This document shows, one piece after another, positions 34,660 through 44,429 of a stretch of DNA of 64,000 nucleotides; position 1 is the stretch's first letter, and each line of letters starts with the position of its first letter. The DNA comes from Streptomyces sp. KL109B (GTDB taxonomy: Bacteria; Actinomycetota; Actinomycetes; Streptomycetales; Streptomycetaceae): positions 248,001 through 312,000 of the forward strand of contig NZ_JASERL010000007.1 of the NCBI RefSeq assembly GCF_030766935.1, read 5' to 3'. The notes below the pieces were generated by a model. The model had not been told where the DNA came from, ran no database searches, and saw only the letters and a list, made by a program, of their open reading frames with translations. A program made the position numbers and the translations under genes.

Positions 34660-37600
34660 GTGCAGGGACGTAAGAACAGGGATGGCAGCGCTGCGGCGGA
34701 GCCGGAGCCGCGCGGCGGGACCGGCCCGACAGCCGGTGGCAGCCGGCCCCCGCACGCCCAGAACCCGGGACGCACCGCGTCCGTCGAGACCTCGGAGACC
34801 GACGGCCGCGGCGGTGCGTCGGGCTCGGCCGCGCCGTCTCCGGCGAAGCCCAAGGGCCCCACGGGCCCCGGTTCCCGGATGGCGCTGCGCAACTGGCGCA
34901 TTTCGACGCGTCTCGTCTCGCTGCTCGCGCTGCCCGTGGTCGCGGCGACCTCGCTGGGCGCGCTGCGTATCGCCGAGTCCCTGAATGACATCCAGCAGCT
35001 CGACAACATGAAGCTGCTGACCGAGATGACCAAGCAGGCCACCGAGCTGGCCTCCGCGCTCCAGGAGGAGCGCGACCAGGCGGCGGGCCCGCTGTCCAAC
35101 GGCGCGTCGGCGAGCGACTTCAGCGTCAAGTCGACGCGGGAGAAGACCACCCGCGCCAAGAACGCGTTCCTGCAGAGCACCACCGACATCAAGGCCGACG
35201 GCGACACCGGCGGCCTGAACGGTGTGCGCGAGCACGCGGTGCAGATCGCCAGCGAGCTGATCTCCCTCGGCAAGATCCGGCAGGAGGCGTACGCGGACAA
35301 GTCGAACGCGTCGCAGACCGTCGACTCCTACAGCCGCATCGTCAACGAGCTGCTCTCCCTGTCCACGGACATGGCGCAGGCGACCAGCAGCCCCGAGATG
35401 ATCCAGCGCACCCGCGCGCTCGCGGCCTTCTCCTCCGCCAAGGAGTACGCCTCCGAGCAGCGCGCCATCATCGCGTCCGCCCTGCCGCCCAACAGCTCCC
35501 GCTTCGGCAAGCTCTCCGAGACCGACCGGCAGTACGGTCTCGCGGCGGCGGAGAACCAGAAGTCGCAGCTCCAGTCCTTCAAGGCCGTGTACGGACCCGT
35601 GCCCGCGCAGGAGCTGCTGAAGCCGATCGAGGAGAACAACTCCACGATCAAGGCCGCGGACAACTACGCGAACCGTGTGCTGGCGAAGACCGACGGCATC
35701 AGGACCCAGGACAAGCGCTCGTACAAGGACTGGGTGGACGCGGACACCACGCGCATCCAGGAAATGTCCAAGATCGAGCTGACGCTGCTCAACCAGATGG
35801 AGCAGCAGGCCCGCGAGCTGCGCAACGCCTCCGAGCAGTCGGCGATCATCAACGGTGCGCTGATCCTGCTCGTGCTCGGCGTCTCGCTCGTCGGCGCCTT
35901 CGTCGTGGCCCGGTCCATGATCCGTTCGCTGCGCCGCCTCCAGGACACCGCCACCAAGGTCGCCCAGGACCGGCTGCCCGAGCTGGTCAAGGAGCTCTCC
36001 GAGTCGGACCCGCAGGACGTCGACACGTCCGTGGAGTCGGTCGGTGTGCACTCGCGCGACGAGATCGGCAAGGTGGCCGCGGCCTTCGACGACGTGCACC
36101 GCGAGGCGGTCCGCCTGGCCGCCGAGCAGGCGCTGCTGCGAGGCAACGTCAACGCGATGTTCACCAACCTGTCGCGCCGTTCGCAGGGCCTCATCCAGCG
36201 TCAGCTTTCTCTTATTTCCGAGCTGGAGTCGCGTGAGGCTGATCCTGATCAGCTGTCGTCGCTCTTCAAGCTCGACCACCTCGCCACGCGTATGCGCCGT
36301 AACGGTGAGAACCTGCTCGTTCTCGCGGGTGAGGAGCCGGGTCGCCGGTGGACCAGGCCCGTTCCGCTCGTCGACGTGCTGCGTGCCGCCGCGTCCGAGG
36401 TGGAGCAGTACGAGCGTATTGAGCTGGCCGCCGTGCCCGCGACGGACGTCGCCGGTCGCGTCGTCAACGACCTCGTGCACCTGCTCGCCGAGCTGCTCGA
36501 GAACGCGACCTCGTTCTCGTCGCCGCAGACCAAGGTGAAGGTGACCGGTCACGCGCTGCCCGACGGGCGAGTGCTGATCGAGATCCACGACACGGGCATC
36601 GGCCTGTCGCCGGAGGACCTCGCCGCCATTAACGAGCGGCTCGCGTCCCCGCCGACCGTGGACGTGTCCGTCTCGCGGCGCATGGGTCTGTTCGTGGTCG
36701 GCCGTCTGTCGCAGCGCCACGGCATCCGCATCCAGCTCCGGCCCTCCGACTCCGGTGGTACGACCGCGCTGGTCATGCTGCCCGTGGATGTCGCGCAGGG
36801 CGGTAAGAAGCCTTCCGGCAAGGGCGGTCCCGGTGGTGGCGGTGGCCCCGCCGCAGCGCAGGCCGCGGCCGGTGTCGCCGCCGCGCGGCGCGGCCAGGCG
36901 CCCGGCAACGCCGGTGGCGCGGCCGGTCTCCTCGGTGGCGGTTCCGGTGCGCCCGGTGGCGGGCGTCCGCAGGTCGGTGCCGGGAGTGGGCCGCGTGCGG
37001 CGCTGCCCGGGCGTGGTGGCCCGCAGGGTCCGGCCGGGGCGGGTGCTGGTGCCGGTGCTGCCGGGTCCGGCGGTTCCGACATGTTCGGCAACCCGCAGGC
37101 GCCCAGCGGCCCCGTTCCGCCGCAGCAGCGCACCCACAGCGACCCGAACGAGCAGCAGGGCGGGCGCCCGGTGCTGCCCCCACGCGGCGGCCCCCGTGCC
37201 GAGCTGCCGGGCGGCAACCCGCAGCCCCGTACGCCGAGTTGGGGCGACGAGAACGCGCAGCCGAACCTCGACGCGCCGCGCCAGCACGACGAACCCGACT
37301 CCACGGCCCGCTTCCCGCGCGTCCGCGGCGACCGGCAGGGTCCGCCCGCCGGGCAGCCGGGGCAGCCGGGGCAGCCGGGGCAGGGCGGTCGTGGCCGCGG
37401 CCCGGCGCAGGACTCCGGCCAGTTCGTCCGCTCGGACGTCTTCGGGCCGCGCGACGGCAGCGGTGCGGGTGCGCCTGGCGCGGGTGCGCCGGGTGCCGGT
37501 GGACCGGGTGCGAACGGTTTCCGGGACGGCGGCCTCACGGGTCGTCAGGACCCGTCCGGTACGGGCCAGTTCGAGCGCCCGCAGGCCGACAGGACCGGCA

Positions 37601-38634
37601 ACGACCGGTTCGGCAACGACATGCTCGGCAACGACCGGCCGCAGGACCCGGGCACCGCTCAGTTCCCGCGCGTCCAGGACCCGTCGTCCGCCACCGGTCA
37701 GTTCCCGCAGTCCCCGCAGCCTCAGCAGTCGCAGGGTGGTCCGGCGGACACCGGCGCGTTCCAGCGTCCGCAGGACCCGTCGTACGGCTCCGGCCAGTAC
37801 AACCGGCCCCCGAGCGACCCGGCGAACACCGGGCAGTACGCGCAGCCCACGCAGCCGACACAGCCCGCGCAGCCCCAAGGCCGTTCGGCCACCGGCCAGT
37901 TCGAGTTCACGCCCCCGACGCCGCCCCGGCGCAACGGGATGCAGGACGCCCCCCGGCCCGGCGGCCAGGACCAGGGCATACCGGAGCAGCCCTCGCGCCA
38001 GGACTACCTGCCGCCGAGCCCGGCCGACACGTCGGGCGGCGACACTCGTACGCCGCTGTACGACACGTTGGAGACGAACTGGTTCCACGGCCAGAACCAG
38101 CACCAGAGCCAGAACCAGCACCAGAACCAGCACCAGAGCCAGAGCCAGGGACCGGGCCAGAACCAGAACCAGGGCCAGTACCAGAACGGTGCCGCCCAGA
38201 GCGGTCAGTCCCAGGGCCTGCGCTCCCCCTCCGGTGGGCGCCCCGACCAGGGCCTGCCGCAGCGCCCGCAGGCGCAGGCCCCGCAGGCACAAGCTCCGCA
38301 GGCACAGGCCCCCGCCACGCCCGCCGCCTCCCCCGACCCCACCGAGGTCAACTGGCGGCAGTCCCCGAACGACGACCTGATGCGTCAGGCCGAGCGGGTG
38401 CGCAAGCCCGCCGCGGGCGGCGTCACCCACTCCGGTCTGCCGCGGCGTGTGCCGAGGGCGAACCTGGTGGCGGGCACGGCGCAGGAGCAACAGACTCAGA
38501 CCGGTCCCCAGGTCTCGCGCGCGCCGGACGAGGTGCGCGGTCGGCTGACCAATCTCCGTCGGGGCATCCAGCAGGGCCGGCAGGCCGGTAACACCGGTAG
38601 CTATCCCCGCCCCACTCACCAGCAGGAGCGTTAG
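34660..38634 (+). CDS. cvnA: Conservon sensor ATPase CvnA (nitrate-sensor domain, HATPase)
   Basis: A 1324-residue membrane sensor, first gene of a conservon. Residues 1-80 are a disordered Gly/Ser-rich cytoplasmic head. TM1 is at about 84-106 (TRLVSLLALPVVAATSLGAL). An extracytoplasmic nitrate/nitrite-sensing-type helical domain follows, TM2 is at about 396-420 (GALILLVLGVSLVGAFVVA), then a HAMP-like region. KLDHLATRMRRNGENLL carries His540, and a HATPase domain follows with N-box LLAELLENATSFSSP and G-box HDTGIGL. The last 600 residues are low complexity, ending in a Q/N/H tract at 38092-38186. CvnA proteins resemble histidine kinases but work with a roadblock protein and a GTPase. GTG at 34660 with AGAGG upstream is my start choice. 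Confidence 0.9.
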   Translation: MQGRKNRDGSAAAEPEPRGGTGPTAGGSRPPHAQNPGRTASVETSETDGRGGASGSAAPSPAKPKGPTGPGSRMALRNWRISTRLVSLLALPVVAATSLGALRIAESLNDIQQLDNMKLLTEMTKQATELASALQEERDQAAGPLSNGASASDFSVKSTREKTTRAKNAFLQSTTDIKADGDTGGLNGVREHAVQIASELISLGKIRQEAYADKSNASQTVDSYSRIVNELLSLSTDMAQATSSPEMIQRTRALAAFSSAKEYASEQRAIIASALPPNSSRFGKLSETDRQYGLAAAENQKSQLQSFKAVYGPVPAQELLKPIEENNSTIKAADNYANRVLAKTDGIRTQDKRSYKDWVDADTTRIQEMSKIELTLLNQMEQQARELRNASEQSAIINGALILLVLGVSLVGAFVVARSMIRSLRRLQDTATKVAQDRLPELVKELSESDPQDVDTSVESVGVHSRDEIGKVAAAFDDVHREAVRLAAEQALLRGNVNAMFTNLSRRSQGLIQRQLSLISELESREADPDQLSSLFKLDHLATRMRRNGENLLVLAGEEPGRRWTRPVPLVDVLRAAASEVEQYERIELAAVPATDVAGRVVNDLVHLLAELLENATSFSSPQTKVKVTGHALPDGRVLIEIHDTGIGLSPEDLAAINERLASPPTVDVSVSRRMGLFVVGRLSQRHGIRIQLRPSDSGGTTALVMLPVDVAQGGKKPSGKGGPGGGGGPAAAQAAAGVAAARRGQAPGNAGGAAGLLGGGSGAPGGGRPQVGAGSGPRAALPGRGGPQGPAGAGAGAGAAGSGGSDMFGNPQAPSGPVPPQQRTHSDPNEQQGGRPVLPPRGGPRAELPGGNPQPRTPSWGDENAQPNLDAPRQHDEPDSTARFPRVRGDRQGPPAGQPGQPGQPGQGGRGRGPAQDSGQFVRSDVFGPRDGSGAGAPGAGAPGAGGPGANGFRDGGLTGRQDPSGTGQFERPQADRTGNDRFGNDMLGNDRPQDPGTAQFPRVQDPSSATGQFPQSPQPQQSQGGPADTGAFQRPQDPSYGSGQYNRPPSDPANTGQYAQPTQPTQPAQPQGRSATGQFEFTPPTPPRRNGMQDAPRPGGQDQGIPEQPSRQDYLPPSPADTSGGDTRTPLYDTLETNWFHGQNQHQSQNQHQNQHQSQSQGPGQNQNQGQYQNGAAQSGQSQGLRSPSGGRPDQGLPQRPQAQAPQAQAPQAQAPATPAASPDPTEVNWRQSPNDDLMRQAERVRKPAAGGVTHSGLPRRVPRANLVAGTAQEQQTQTGPQVSRAPDEVRGRLTNLRRGIQQGRQAGNTGSYPRPTHQQER

Positions 38635-39057
38635 TTGAGCCAGATGAGCCAGGCGGCACAGAACCTGAACTGGTTGATCACGAACTTCGTGGACAACACG
38701 CCGGGTGTCTCGCACACGGTCGTGGTGTCCGCGGACGGGCTGCTGCTCGCGATGTCCGAGGGGTTCCCGCGCGATCGCGCGGACCAGTTGGCGGCCGTGG
38801 CGTCGGGTCTGACCTCGCTCACGGCCGGCGCGTCCCGGATCTTCGAGGGCGGCCCGGTGAATCAGACGGTGGTGGAGATGGAGCGCGGCTTTCTCTTCAT
38901 CATGTCCATCTCGGACGGCTCGTCGCTCGCCGTACTCGCGCACCCGGACTGCGACATCGGCCTCGTCGGCTACGAGATGGCGCTGATGGTCGACCGGGCG
39001 GGCTCCGTGCTCACCCCCGACCTGCGCGCAGAACTCCAGGGCAGCCTTTTGCACTGA
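38635..39057 (+). CDS. cvnB: Conservon roadblock/LC7 protein CvnB
   Basis: A 140-residue roadblock/LC7-fold protein (MglB-like), the presumed GTPase-activating or scaffolding partner of CvnD. NLNWLITNFVDNTPGVSHTVVVSADGLLLAMSEGFPRDRADQLAAVASGL in outline. I use the TTG at 38635, directly after the cvnA stop, because GGAG is six bases upstream and the second conservon has a matching GTG start; the ATG at 38644 is an alternative. CvnB of the second conservon is almost identical. Confidence 0.95.
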   Translation: MSQMSQAAQNLNWLITNFVDNTPGVSHTVVVSADGLLLAMSEGFPRDRADQLAAVASGLTSLTAGASRIFEGGPVNQTVVEMERGFLFIMSISDGSSLAVLAHPDCDIGLVGYEMALMVDRAGSVLTPDLRAELQGSLLH

Positions 39058-39228
39058 GGCGGGTAACGGCCGGTAACCCCGGCCGCCCCCGCAGTCTGCT
39101 GCATCAGCGGCCCCGGAATCCAGTCAGCGCACGCAATCCGCACACCCGAAGCTCCGCCGTCACAATCCCCCCACCGGCCCACCCTCAGACGGCAGGCCCC
39201 CGCACTGTCCGTCCCGCCCGGAGGATCC

Positions 39229-39639
39229 ATGACCCCGCCCACCGACTCACACGACCCGTACGGCGCCACCGCCCACGCCGCGTACGGTCCCGAGGGCGAC
39301 CAGCCCCTGGTCCGCCCCTACGCGATGACCGGTGGCCGGACCCGGCCGCGCTACCAGCTCGCCATAGAGGCGCTGGTGAGCACGACGGCGGACCCGGCGG
39401 CCCTGATGACGCTGCTGCCGGAGCACCAGCGCATCTGCCACCTGTGCCGCGAGGTGAAGTCGGTGGCCGAGGTCTCGGCGCTGCTCTCGATGCCGCTGGG
39501 GGTTGCCCGGATCCTCGTCGCGGACCTGGCCGAGGCCGGGCTCGTCGCCATTCACCAGCCGGGCGGCGACGAGGCCAACGGCGGTGCGCCGGACGTGACT
39601 CTGCTCGAAAGGGTGCTCAGTGGACTTCGCAAGCTCTGA
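39229..39639 (+). CDS. cvnC: Conservon DUF742 protein CvnC
   Basis: A 136-residue DUF742 protein with a predicted winged-helix fold: VRPYAMTGGRTRPRYQLAIEAL, then PEHQRICHLCREVKSVAEVSALLSMPLGVARILVADLAEAGLV. The CHLC pair is a possible metal site. ATG at 39229 with GGAGGA upstream. Its last 20 bases overlap cvnD, as in the second conservon. Confidence 0.95.
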   Translation: MTPPTDSHDPYGATAHAAYGPEGDQPLVRPYAMTGGRTRPRYQLAIEALVSTTADPAALMTLLPEHQRICHLCREVKSVAEVSALLSMPLGVARILVADLAEAGLVAIHQPGGDEANGGAPDVTLLERVLSGLRKL

Positions 39640-40207
39640 CGGCTCCGTGGGAACCGCCCGCGCGACCACCTCGGCGAAGATCGTGGTGGCGGGCGGCTTC
39701 GGCGTCGGCAAGACGACGTTCGTGGGCGCCGTGTCCGAGATCAACCCGCTGCGCACCGAGGCCGTCATGACCTCGGCGAGCGCCGGGATCGACGACCTGA
39801 CCCACACCGGGGACAAGACGACGACCACCGTCGCCATGGACTTCGGCCGCATCACGCTCGACCAGGACCTGATCCTCTACCTGTTCGGTACGCCGGGCCA
39901 GGACCGCTTCTGGTTCATGTGGGACGACCTGGTGCGCGGCGCGATCGGCGCGGTCGTCCTCGTCGACACCCGCCGCCTCGCCGACTGCTTCCCGGCGGTC
40001 GACTACTTCGAGAACTCGGGCCTGCCGTTCGTCATCGCCCTCAACGGCTTCGACGGACACCAGCCGTACGCCCCCGAAGAGGTGCGCGAGGCGCTGCAGA
40101 TCGGCCCCGACACCCCGATCATCACGACCGACGCCCGGCACCGCGCCGACGCGAAAAGCGGACTGATCACGCTGGTGGAACACGCGCTCATGGCCCGCCT
40201 GAAGTAG
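39620..40207 (+). CDS. cvnD: Conservon Ras-like GTPase CvnD
   Basis: A 195-residue small GTPase of the conservon/MglA-like group. P-loop GGFGVGKTTFVGAVSEI, switch region KTTTTVAMDFGRI, G3 GTPGQDRFWFMWDD, and NGFD in place of NKxD at the guanine-specificity position. GTG at 39620 inside cvnC. Positions 39831-40056 are nearly identical at the DNA level to cvnD of the second conservon. The gene is followed by a terminator at 40394. Confidence 0.96.
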   Translation: MDFASSDGSVGTARATTSAKIVVAGGFGVGKTTFVGAVSEINPLRTEAVMTSASAGIDDLTHTGDKTTTTVAMDFGRITLDQDLILYLFGTPGQDRFWFMWDDLVRGAIGAVVLVDTRRLADCFPAVDYFENSGLPFVIALNGFDGHQPYAPEEVREALQIGPDTPIITTDARHRADAKSGLITLVEHALMARLK

Positions 40208-40588
40208 CCGGCCCCGGCGTTCGCGGTCGGATCTCGGTCACCAAGTGGCCGGATTCGTACGGCAGTTGTCGTAGCCTCGCCGGAGGCCCCTGTGGCCTTT
40301 GACACGCCGAGCAGTGGTGTTCATAACGTTTCGAAAGAGAATTCCCAGGGCACCGACACACGTCGCGCACAGCCGGTTCCACTGCGCTCACAAGAGCCCC
40401 GCCTTTTGGCGGGGCTCGCTCTTTATGACCGTTTTATCTGGGGTGTGCGTCACGCGGAGGTTCCGCTTCCGACTGTTTGGAGGTGCGCCTCTTGACGTGC
40501 TGGAATGCGCTGAACTGCCCAGTAAGAACGGGCCTGGAGACACACAGCGGCACAACGTAGGTGCCGACGCCGAGAGGTTGTTGGTCGA
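40208..40588 (+). promoter_or_regulatory. Interval between the two conservons with shared promoter-like motif
   Basis: No gene is seen. It holds the terminator at 40394-40417 and, at 40497-40506, GTGCTGGAAT, the decamer also found upstream of cvnA1. TTGACG at 40492 may be a -35 element. The leader to the cvnA2 GTG would be about 70-90 bases. Confidence 0.45.
40394..40417 (+). terminator. Terminator of the first conservon
   Basis: GAGCCCCGCC-TTTT-GGCGGGGCTC, a ten-base perfect stem with tetraloop, 187 bases after the cvnD stop codon and upstream of the second conservon promoter. Confidence 0.8.
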
Positions 40589-43500
40589 GTGAGGCGAAGC
40601 AAGAACAGTCCCGAGCCGGCTTCGGCGCGGGGCAACTTCACCCCGCCGCCGCGCGACGCGGCACGGACCGCACCGGCGGCCGAGGCCCCCGCGCCGGCAT
40701 CGTCGGGTGGCCGGATGTCGCCCCGTAACTGGCGTGTGCCCACCAAGCTGAACGCCATCCTCCTCATACCCGTGGTCGTCGGCCTCGTCATGGGTGGCTT
40801 CCAGGTGACGAACTCGATCAACACCTGGCAGGAGGCCGAGGACGCCGAGAGCACCGCGCGTCTCGTCGAGGCCTCGTTGACGTACGGCAACCGCCTCATC
40901 GACGAGCGCGACATCACCGCCGCTCCGCTCCTCCAGGGCAAGACGGACGACCCGAAGGTCGAGAAGGCCCGCGCGGCCACCGACGCCGCCGCCGACAAGT
41001 TCCACGCCGCGGCCGAGAACATGCCGAACAAGGAGGGGCTGCAGCGCCGCATGGCGCAGTTCACCAAGGTCGAGCCCGACCTGAAGAAGCTGCGCGCCGC
41101 CGCCTACACCTCCAAGCTCTCCGGCGTGAAGACCGAAGAGGGCTACGTCGCCATCCAGCACCCGCTGATGGAGTTCGCCAACGAACTCGGCCTCGGCACC
41201 GGCAACATCACCAGCTACGGCCGCACCGTCTACGCGATCTCGCTGTCCAAGGCCGCGCTCTCCCTGGAGCGGTCCATCGGCATGCACCTCCTGGTGAAGC
41301 CGGGCACCAGCGCCACGAGCCTGAACCGTCAGCGCACCGCGCTCGGTTCGTACGCCTACCTCGAGAACATCGCCATCGAGGAGTACAAGGGCGGCGGTAC
41401 GCCCGAGGACCTCAAGAAGTTCGACGACGCGGTCAAGAAGCTGAAGACCGACGGCACCAAGCAGGCGGCCGCGGCCAAGGCCAAGGACCCGTCGTACGTC
41501 CCGCCGCCCGAGACCACGAAGATGGTCGGCGCGGTCGCGGCCCTGTCCACCACGCAGCCCAGCGCCCGTCTCGCGCTCGCCCAGAAGGGCATCACGCCCG
41601 AGAACTGGTGGGCGGTCAACACCGCCAAGTTCGACGCCTATCGCACGATCGAGTCGGATCTCGCGACGAAGGCCGTGAACGAGGCCTCCGGCATCGCCGC
41701 CGACGCCAAGCGGGAAGCGATCATCACCGGCGCCGCCGTCGTGGTCGCGCTGCTCGCCGCGTTCCTGCTCGCCGGGCAGATGGCCCGCCAGATGTCCCGC
41801 TCCATGCGCCGGCTTCGCTCCGCCGCCTTCGACGTGGCCGAGCAGCGCCTGCCGATGCTGGTCGACCAGCTCTCGCGCACCGAGCCGGGCCGCGTGGACA
41901 CCCGCGTACAGCCCATCCCGATCGTCACGACCGACGAGATCGGCGAGGTCGCCCGCGCCTTCGACCAGGTGCACCGCGAGGCCGTCCGGCTCGCCGCCGA
42001 GCAGGCCCTGCTTCGCGGCAACATCAACGCGATCTTCACCAACCTGTCGCGCCGCAACCAGTCGCTGATCGAGGGCCAGCTGACCCTCATCACCGACCTG
42101 GAGAACAACGAGGCCGACCCGGACCAGCTGGAGAACCTCTTCCGCCTGGACCACCTCGCGACCCGTATGCGCCGCAACGGCGAGAACCTCCTGGTCCTCG
42201 CCGGCGAGGAGCCGGGCCGCCGCTGGGACCAGCCGGTGCCGCTCGTCGACGTGCTCCGTGCCGCCACCTCCGAGGTGGAGCAGTACGAGCGCATCGAGCT
42301 GCAGGGCGTGCCCGAGGCCGAGATCCACGGCCGCGCGGTCACCGACCTCGTGCACCTGCTCGCCGAGCTCCTGGAGAACGCGACGACGTTCTCCTCCCCG
42401 CAGACCAAGGTCCGCGTCACCGCGACCCGTCTCCCCGACGGCCGCGTGATGATCGAGATCCACGACAAGGGCATCGGCCTCACCGCCGAGGACTTCGCGG
42501 ACATCAACCACAAGCTGGCCAACCCGCCGACCGTGGACGCCGCGATCTCCCAGCGCATGGGCCTCTTCGTGGTCGGCCGCCTCTCCGACCGGCACGGCAT
42601 CCGCGTGCAGCTGCGCCCCTCGGGCGAGCAGGCGGGTACGACGTCGCTCGTCATGCTCCCCGAGGTGATCACCCACGGTGGTGGCGGCGAGCACCTCGAG
42701 GACTCCGAGTTCACCGTCTCGACGATGATCCCGAAGCAGGCCGCGTTCGAGCACGCCCCGCTGCGCACCGCCGCGGAGCTCGGCTTCGACGACAGCCGCT
42801 ACGAAGTCCCGGACGACGCCCGCGAGTTGGACCCGGTCGGCCGCTCCCTGATGCGCGAGGAGCGCCGCGCGGCGCTGGAGGCGCAGCAGCACGACAACGG
42901 CCAGGTCCCGCAGGAACAGTCCCCTCAGGGGCCGATCCCGCAGGCACAGCTCCCGCAGGACCGCCCGCTCTTCCGTGACGAGTTCCAGCCGCAGCAGCAG
43001 GCTCCCCAGCAGCCGCAGCAGCCGCAGCAGGACCGTCCGGCCTTCGCCGAGCAGAACGCGTACGACGCCCAGCAGGCCCCGTACGACAACCGGCAGCAGC
43101 TCGCCTACGACGATCCGCAGCAGGCTGTCTACGACGAGCACCAGGTCGGCTACGACGACCGGCAGCAGGGCACGTACGAGGGATATGTCCCCGTACAGCC
43201 CACCCACGAAAGTGGGCAGCCGGACGGATTCGCCCCGGGGCTCCGCCCGCAGGACGGCTATGCGGAAGCTCCGCGGGAGCCGTACAACCCCTTCGACCGG
43301 TCGTCCGGGCCGCGCTCCGACTGGCAGGCGCAGAGCGCCTACCAGGAGCCCCACCAGGGCGGATTCCAGGGTCCGTTCGGCCCCGAAGCGGAATCCGCTC
43401 CGGGCCCTGCCGCCGCGGACCGGGAACGCGTAGGCTTCGACGGGCAGGGCGCCGCCCCCTCGGCGCAGCCGTCAGGGCCGGCCCCTTCCGCCCCCCACGC

Positions 43501-43912
43501 GCTGACCGACGCCGGCCTGCCGCGACGCGGCGGCGGAGCCCCGGGAGCCCCCCGGGAGCCCGAGCCGGCCCAGTCGGCCCAGCCGCAGGCCCCCGAGCCC
43601 CGCTCCGACGAGGACACCACCTGGCGTTCGGCCAACGACGCCCGGTGGGAGCGCGCGGAGCAGCTCAGGAAGCCGAAGGCGGGCGGAGTCACCGCGTCGG
43701 GACTGCCGCGCCGGGTGCCGAGGGCCAACCTGGTCGAGGGCACGGCGGAGTCGACGCCGCAGGGCGGGCCGCAGATCTCCCGCGCCCCCGAGGACGTCCG
43801 GGGCAGGCTCAGCAACCTGCGTCGCGGCGTACAGCGGGGACGCAGTGAGGGCAGCAGTGATACGAACGGCCAGGGCTTCGGTCCTGACAGCACCTACAAC
43901 CAGGAGCGTTAG
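40589..43912 (+). CDS. cvnA: Second conservon sensor ATPase CvnA
   Basis: A 1107-residue paralogue of the preceding CvnA. A short disordered head (VRRSKNSPEPASARGN), TM1 at about 60-80 (LNAILLIPVVVGLVMGGF), a nitrate-sensor-type extracytoplasmic domain, and TM2 around 380 (AIITGAAVVVALLAAFLLAG). Then come HAMP, RLDHLATRMRRNGENLLVLAGEEPGRRW with His522, and a HATPase with N-box LLAELLENATTFSSP and HDKGIGLTAEDF. The tail is rich in Gln, Tyr, Asp and Pro (repeats such as YDDRQQ) and ends with the conserved LPRRVPRANLVEGTA and DVRGRLSNLRRGVQ motifs shared with the first CvnA. The extracytoplasmic parts differ most, so the two probably sense different signals. Confidence 0.93.
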   Translation: MRRSKNSPEPASARGNFTPPPRDAARTAPAAEAPAPASSGGRMSPRNWRVPTKLNAILLIPVVVGLVMGGFQVTNSINTWQEAEDAESTARLVEASLTYGNRLIDERDITAAPLLQGKTDDPKVEKARAATDAAADKFHAAAENMPNKEGLQRRMAQFTKVEPDLKKLRAAAYTSKLSGVKTEEGYVAIQHPLMEFANELGLGTGNITSYGRTVYAISLSKAALSLERSIGMHLLVKPGTSATSLNRQRTALGSYAYLENIAIEEYKGGGTPEDLKKFDDAVKKLKTDGTKQAAAAKAKDPSYVPPPETTKMVGAVAALSTTQPSARLALAQKGITPENWWAVNTAKFDAYRTIESDLATKAVNEASGIAADAKREAIITGAAVVVALLAAFLLAGQMARQMSRSMRRLRSAAFDVAEQRLPMLVDQLSRTEPGRVDTRVQPIPIVTTDEIGEVARAFDQVHREAVRLAAEQALLRGNINAIFTNLSRRNQSLIEGQLTLITDLENNEADPDQLENLFRLDHLATRMRRNGENLLVLAGEEPGRRWDQPVPLVDVLRAATSEVEQYERIELQGVPEAEIHGRAVTDLVHLLAELLENATTFSSPQTKVRVTATRLPDGRVMIEIHDKGIGLTAEDFADINHKLANPPTVDAAISQRMGLFVVGRLSDRHGIRVQLRPSGEQAGTTSLVMLPEVITHGGGGEHLEDSEFTVSTMIPKQAAFEHAPLRTAAELGFDDSRYEVPDDARELDPVGRSLMREERRAALEAQQHDNGQVPQEQSPQGPIPQAQLPQDRPLFRDEFQPQQQAPQQPQQPQQDRPAFAEQNAYDAQQAPYDNRQQLAYDDPQQAVYDEHQVGYDDRQQGTYEGYVPVQPTHESGQPDGFAPGLRPQDGYAEAPREPYNPFDRSSGPRSDWQAQSAYQEPHQGGFQGPFGPEAESAPGPAAADRERVGFDGQGAAPSAQPSGPAPSAPHALTDAGLPRRGGGAPGAPREPEPAQSAQPQAPEPRSDEDTTWRSANDARWERAEQLRKPKAGGVTASGLPRRVPRANLVEGTAESTPQGGPQISRAPEDVRGRLSNLRRGVQRGRSEGSSDTNGQGFGPDSTYNQER

Positions 43913-43913
43913 T

Positions 43914-44336
43914 GTGAGCCCGATGAGCCAGGCGGCACAGAACCTGAACTGGTTGATCACCAACTTCGTGGACAACACCCCCGGGGTGTCCCACACGGTG
44001 GTGGTCTCCGCCGACGGACTCCTTCTGGCGATGTCCGAAGGGTTCCCCCGTGACCGTGCCGACCAGTTGGCGGCCGTCGCGTCGGGTCTGACCTCGTTGA
44101 CCGCGGGCGCCTCCCGCATCTTCGAGGGCGGCCCGGTGAACCAGACAGTTGTGGAGATGGAGCGAGGATTCCTCTTCATCATGTCCATCTCCGACGGCTC
44201 TTCTCTCGCCGTCCTTGCACACCCCGAGGCGGACATTGGCCTCGTTGGGTACGAGATGGCCCTTCTTGTCGACCGCGCCGGGACGGTTCTCACGCCGGAC
44301 CTGCGGGCGGAGCTTCAGGGAAGCCTTCTCAACTGA
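43914..44336 (+). CDS. cvnB: Second conservon roadblock/LC7 protein CvnB
   Basis: A 140-residue roadblock protein, differing from the first CvnB at only a few positions (for example PEADIG in place of PDCDIG, and final LLN in place of LLH). GTG at 43914, two bases after the cvnA stop codon, with GGAG seven bases upstream. The near-identity suggests that the two CvnB proteins could exchange partners. Confidence 0.95.
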   Translation: MSPMSQAAQNLNWLITNFVDNTPGVSHTVVVSADGLLLAMSEGFPRDRADQLAAVASGLTSLTAGASRIFEGGPVNQTVVEMERGFLFIMSISDGSSLAVLAHPEADIGLVGYEMALLVDRAGTVLTPDLRAELQGSLLN

Positions 44337-44429
44337 CAAACAGGCGGTGCGAATTCGCGTCGCGGGGCCGTAAGGTTTCGGACGCGGCTCCACAGTGATG
44401 GTGCCCAGCGCAGTCGGAGGAGGAAGTTC

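Noticed and set aside
34657..39054. 1465-codon minus-strand frame opposite the first conservon
   Set aside because: Antisense shadow of cvnA1/cvnB1. Its sequence is low complexity and ends where the true genes end.
40388..43354. 988-codon minus-strand frame opposite cvnA2
   Set aside because: Antisense shadow; the plus-strand gene has complete sensor and HATPase motifs and the conservon order.
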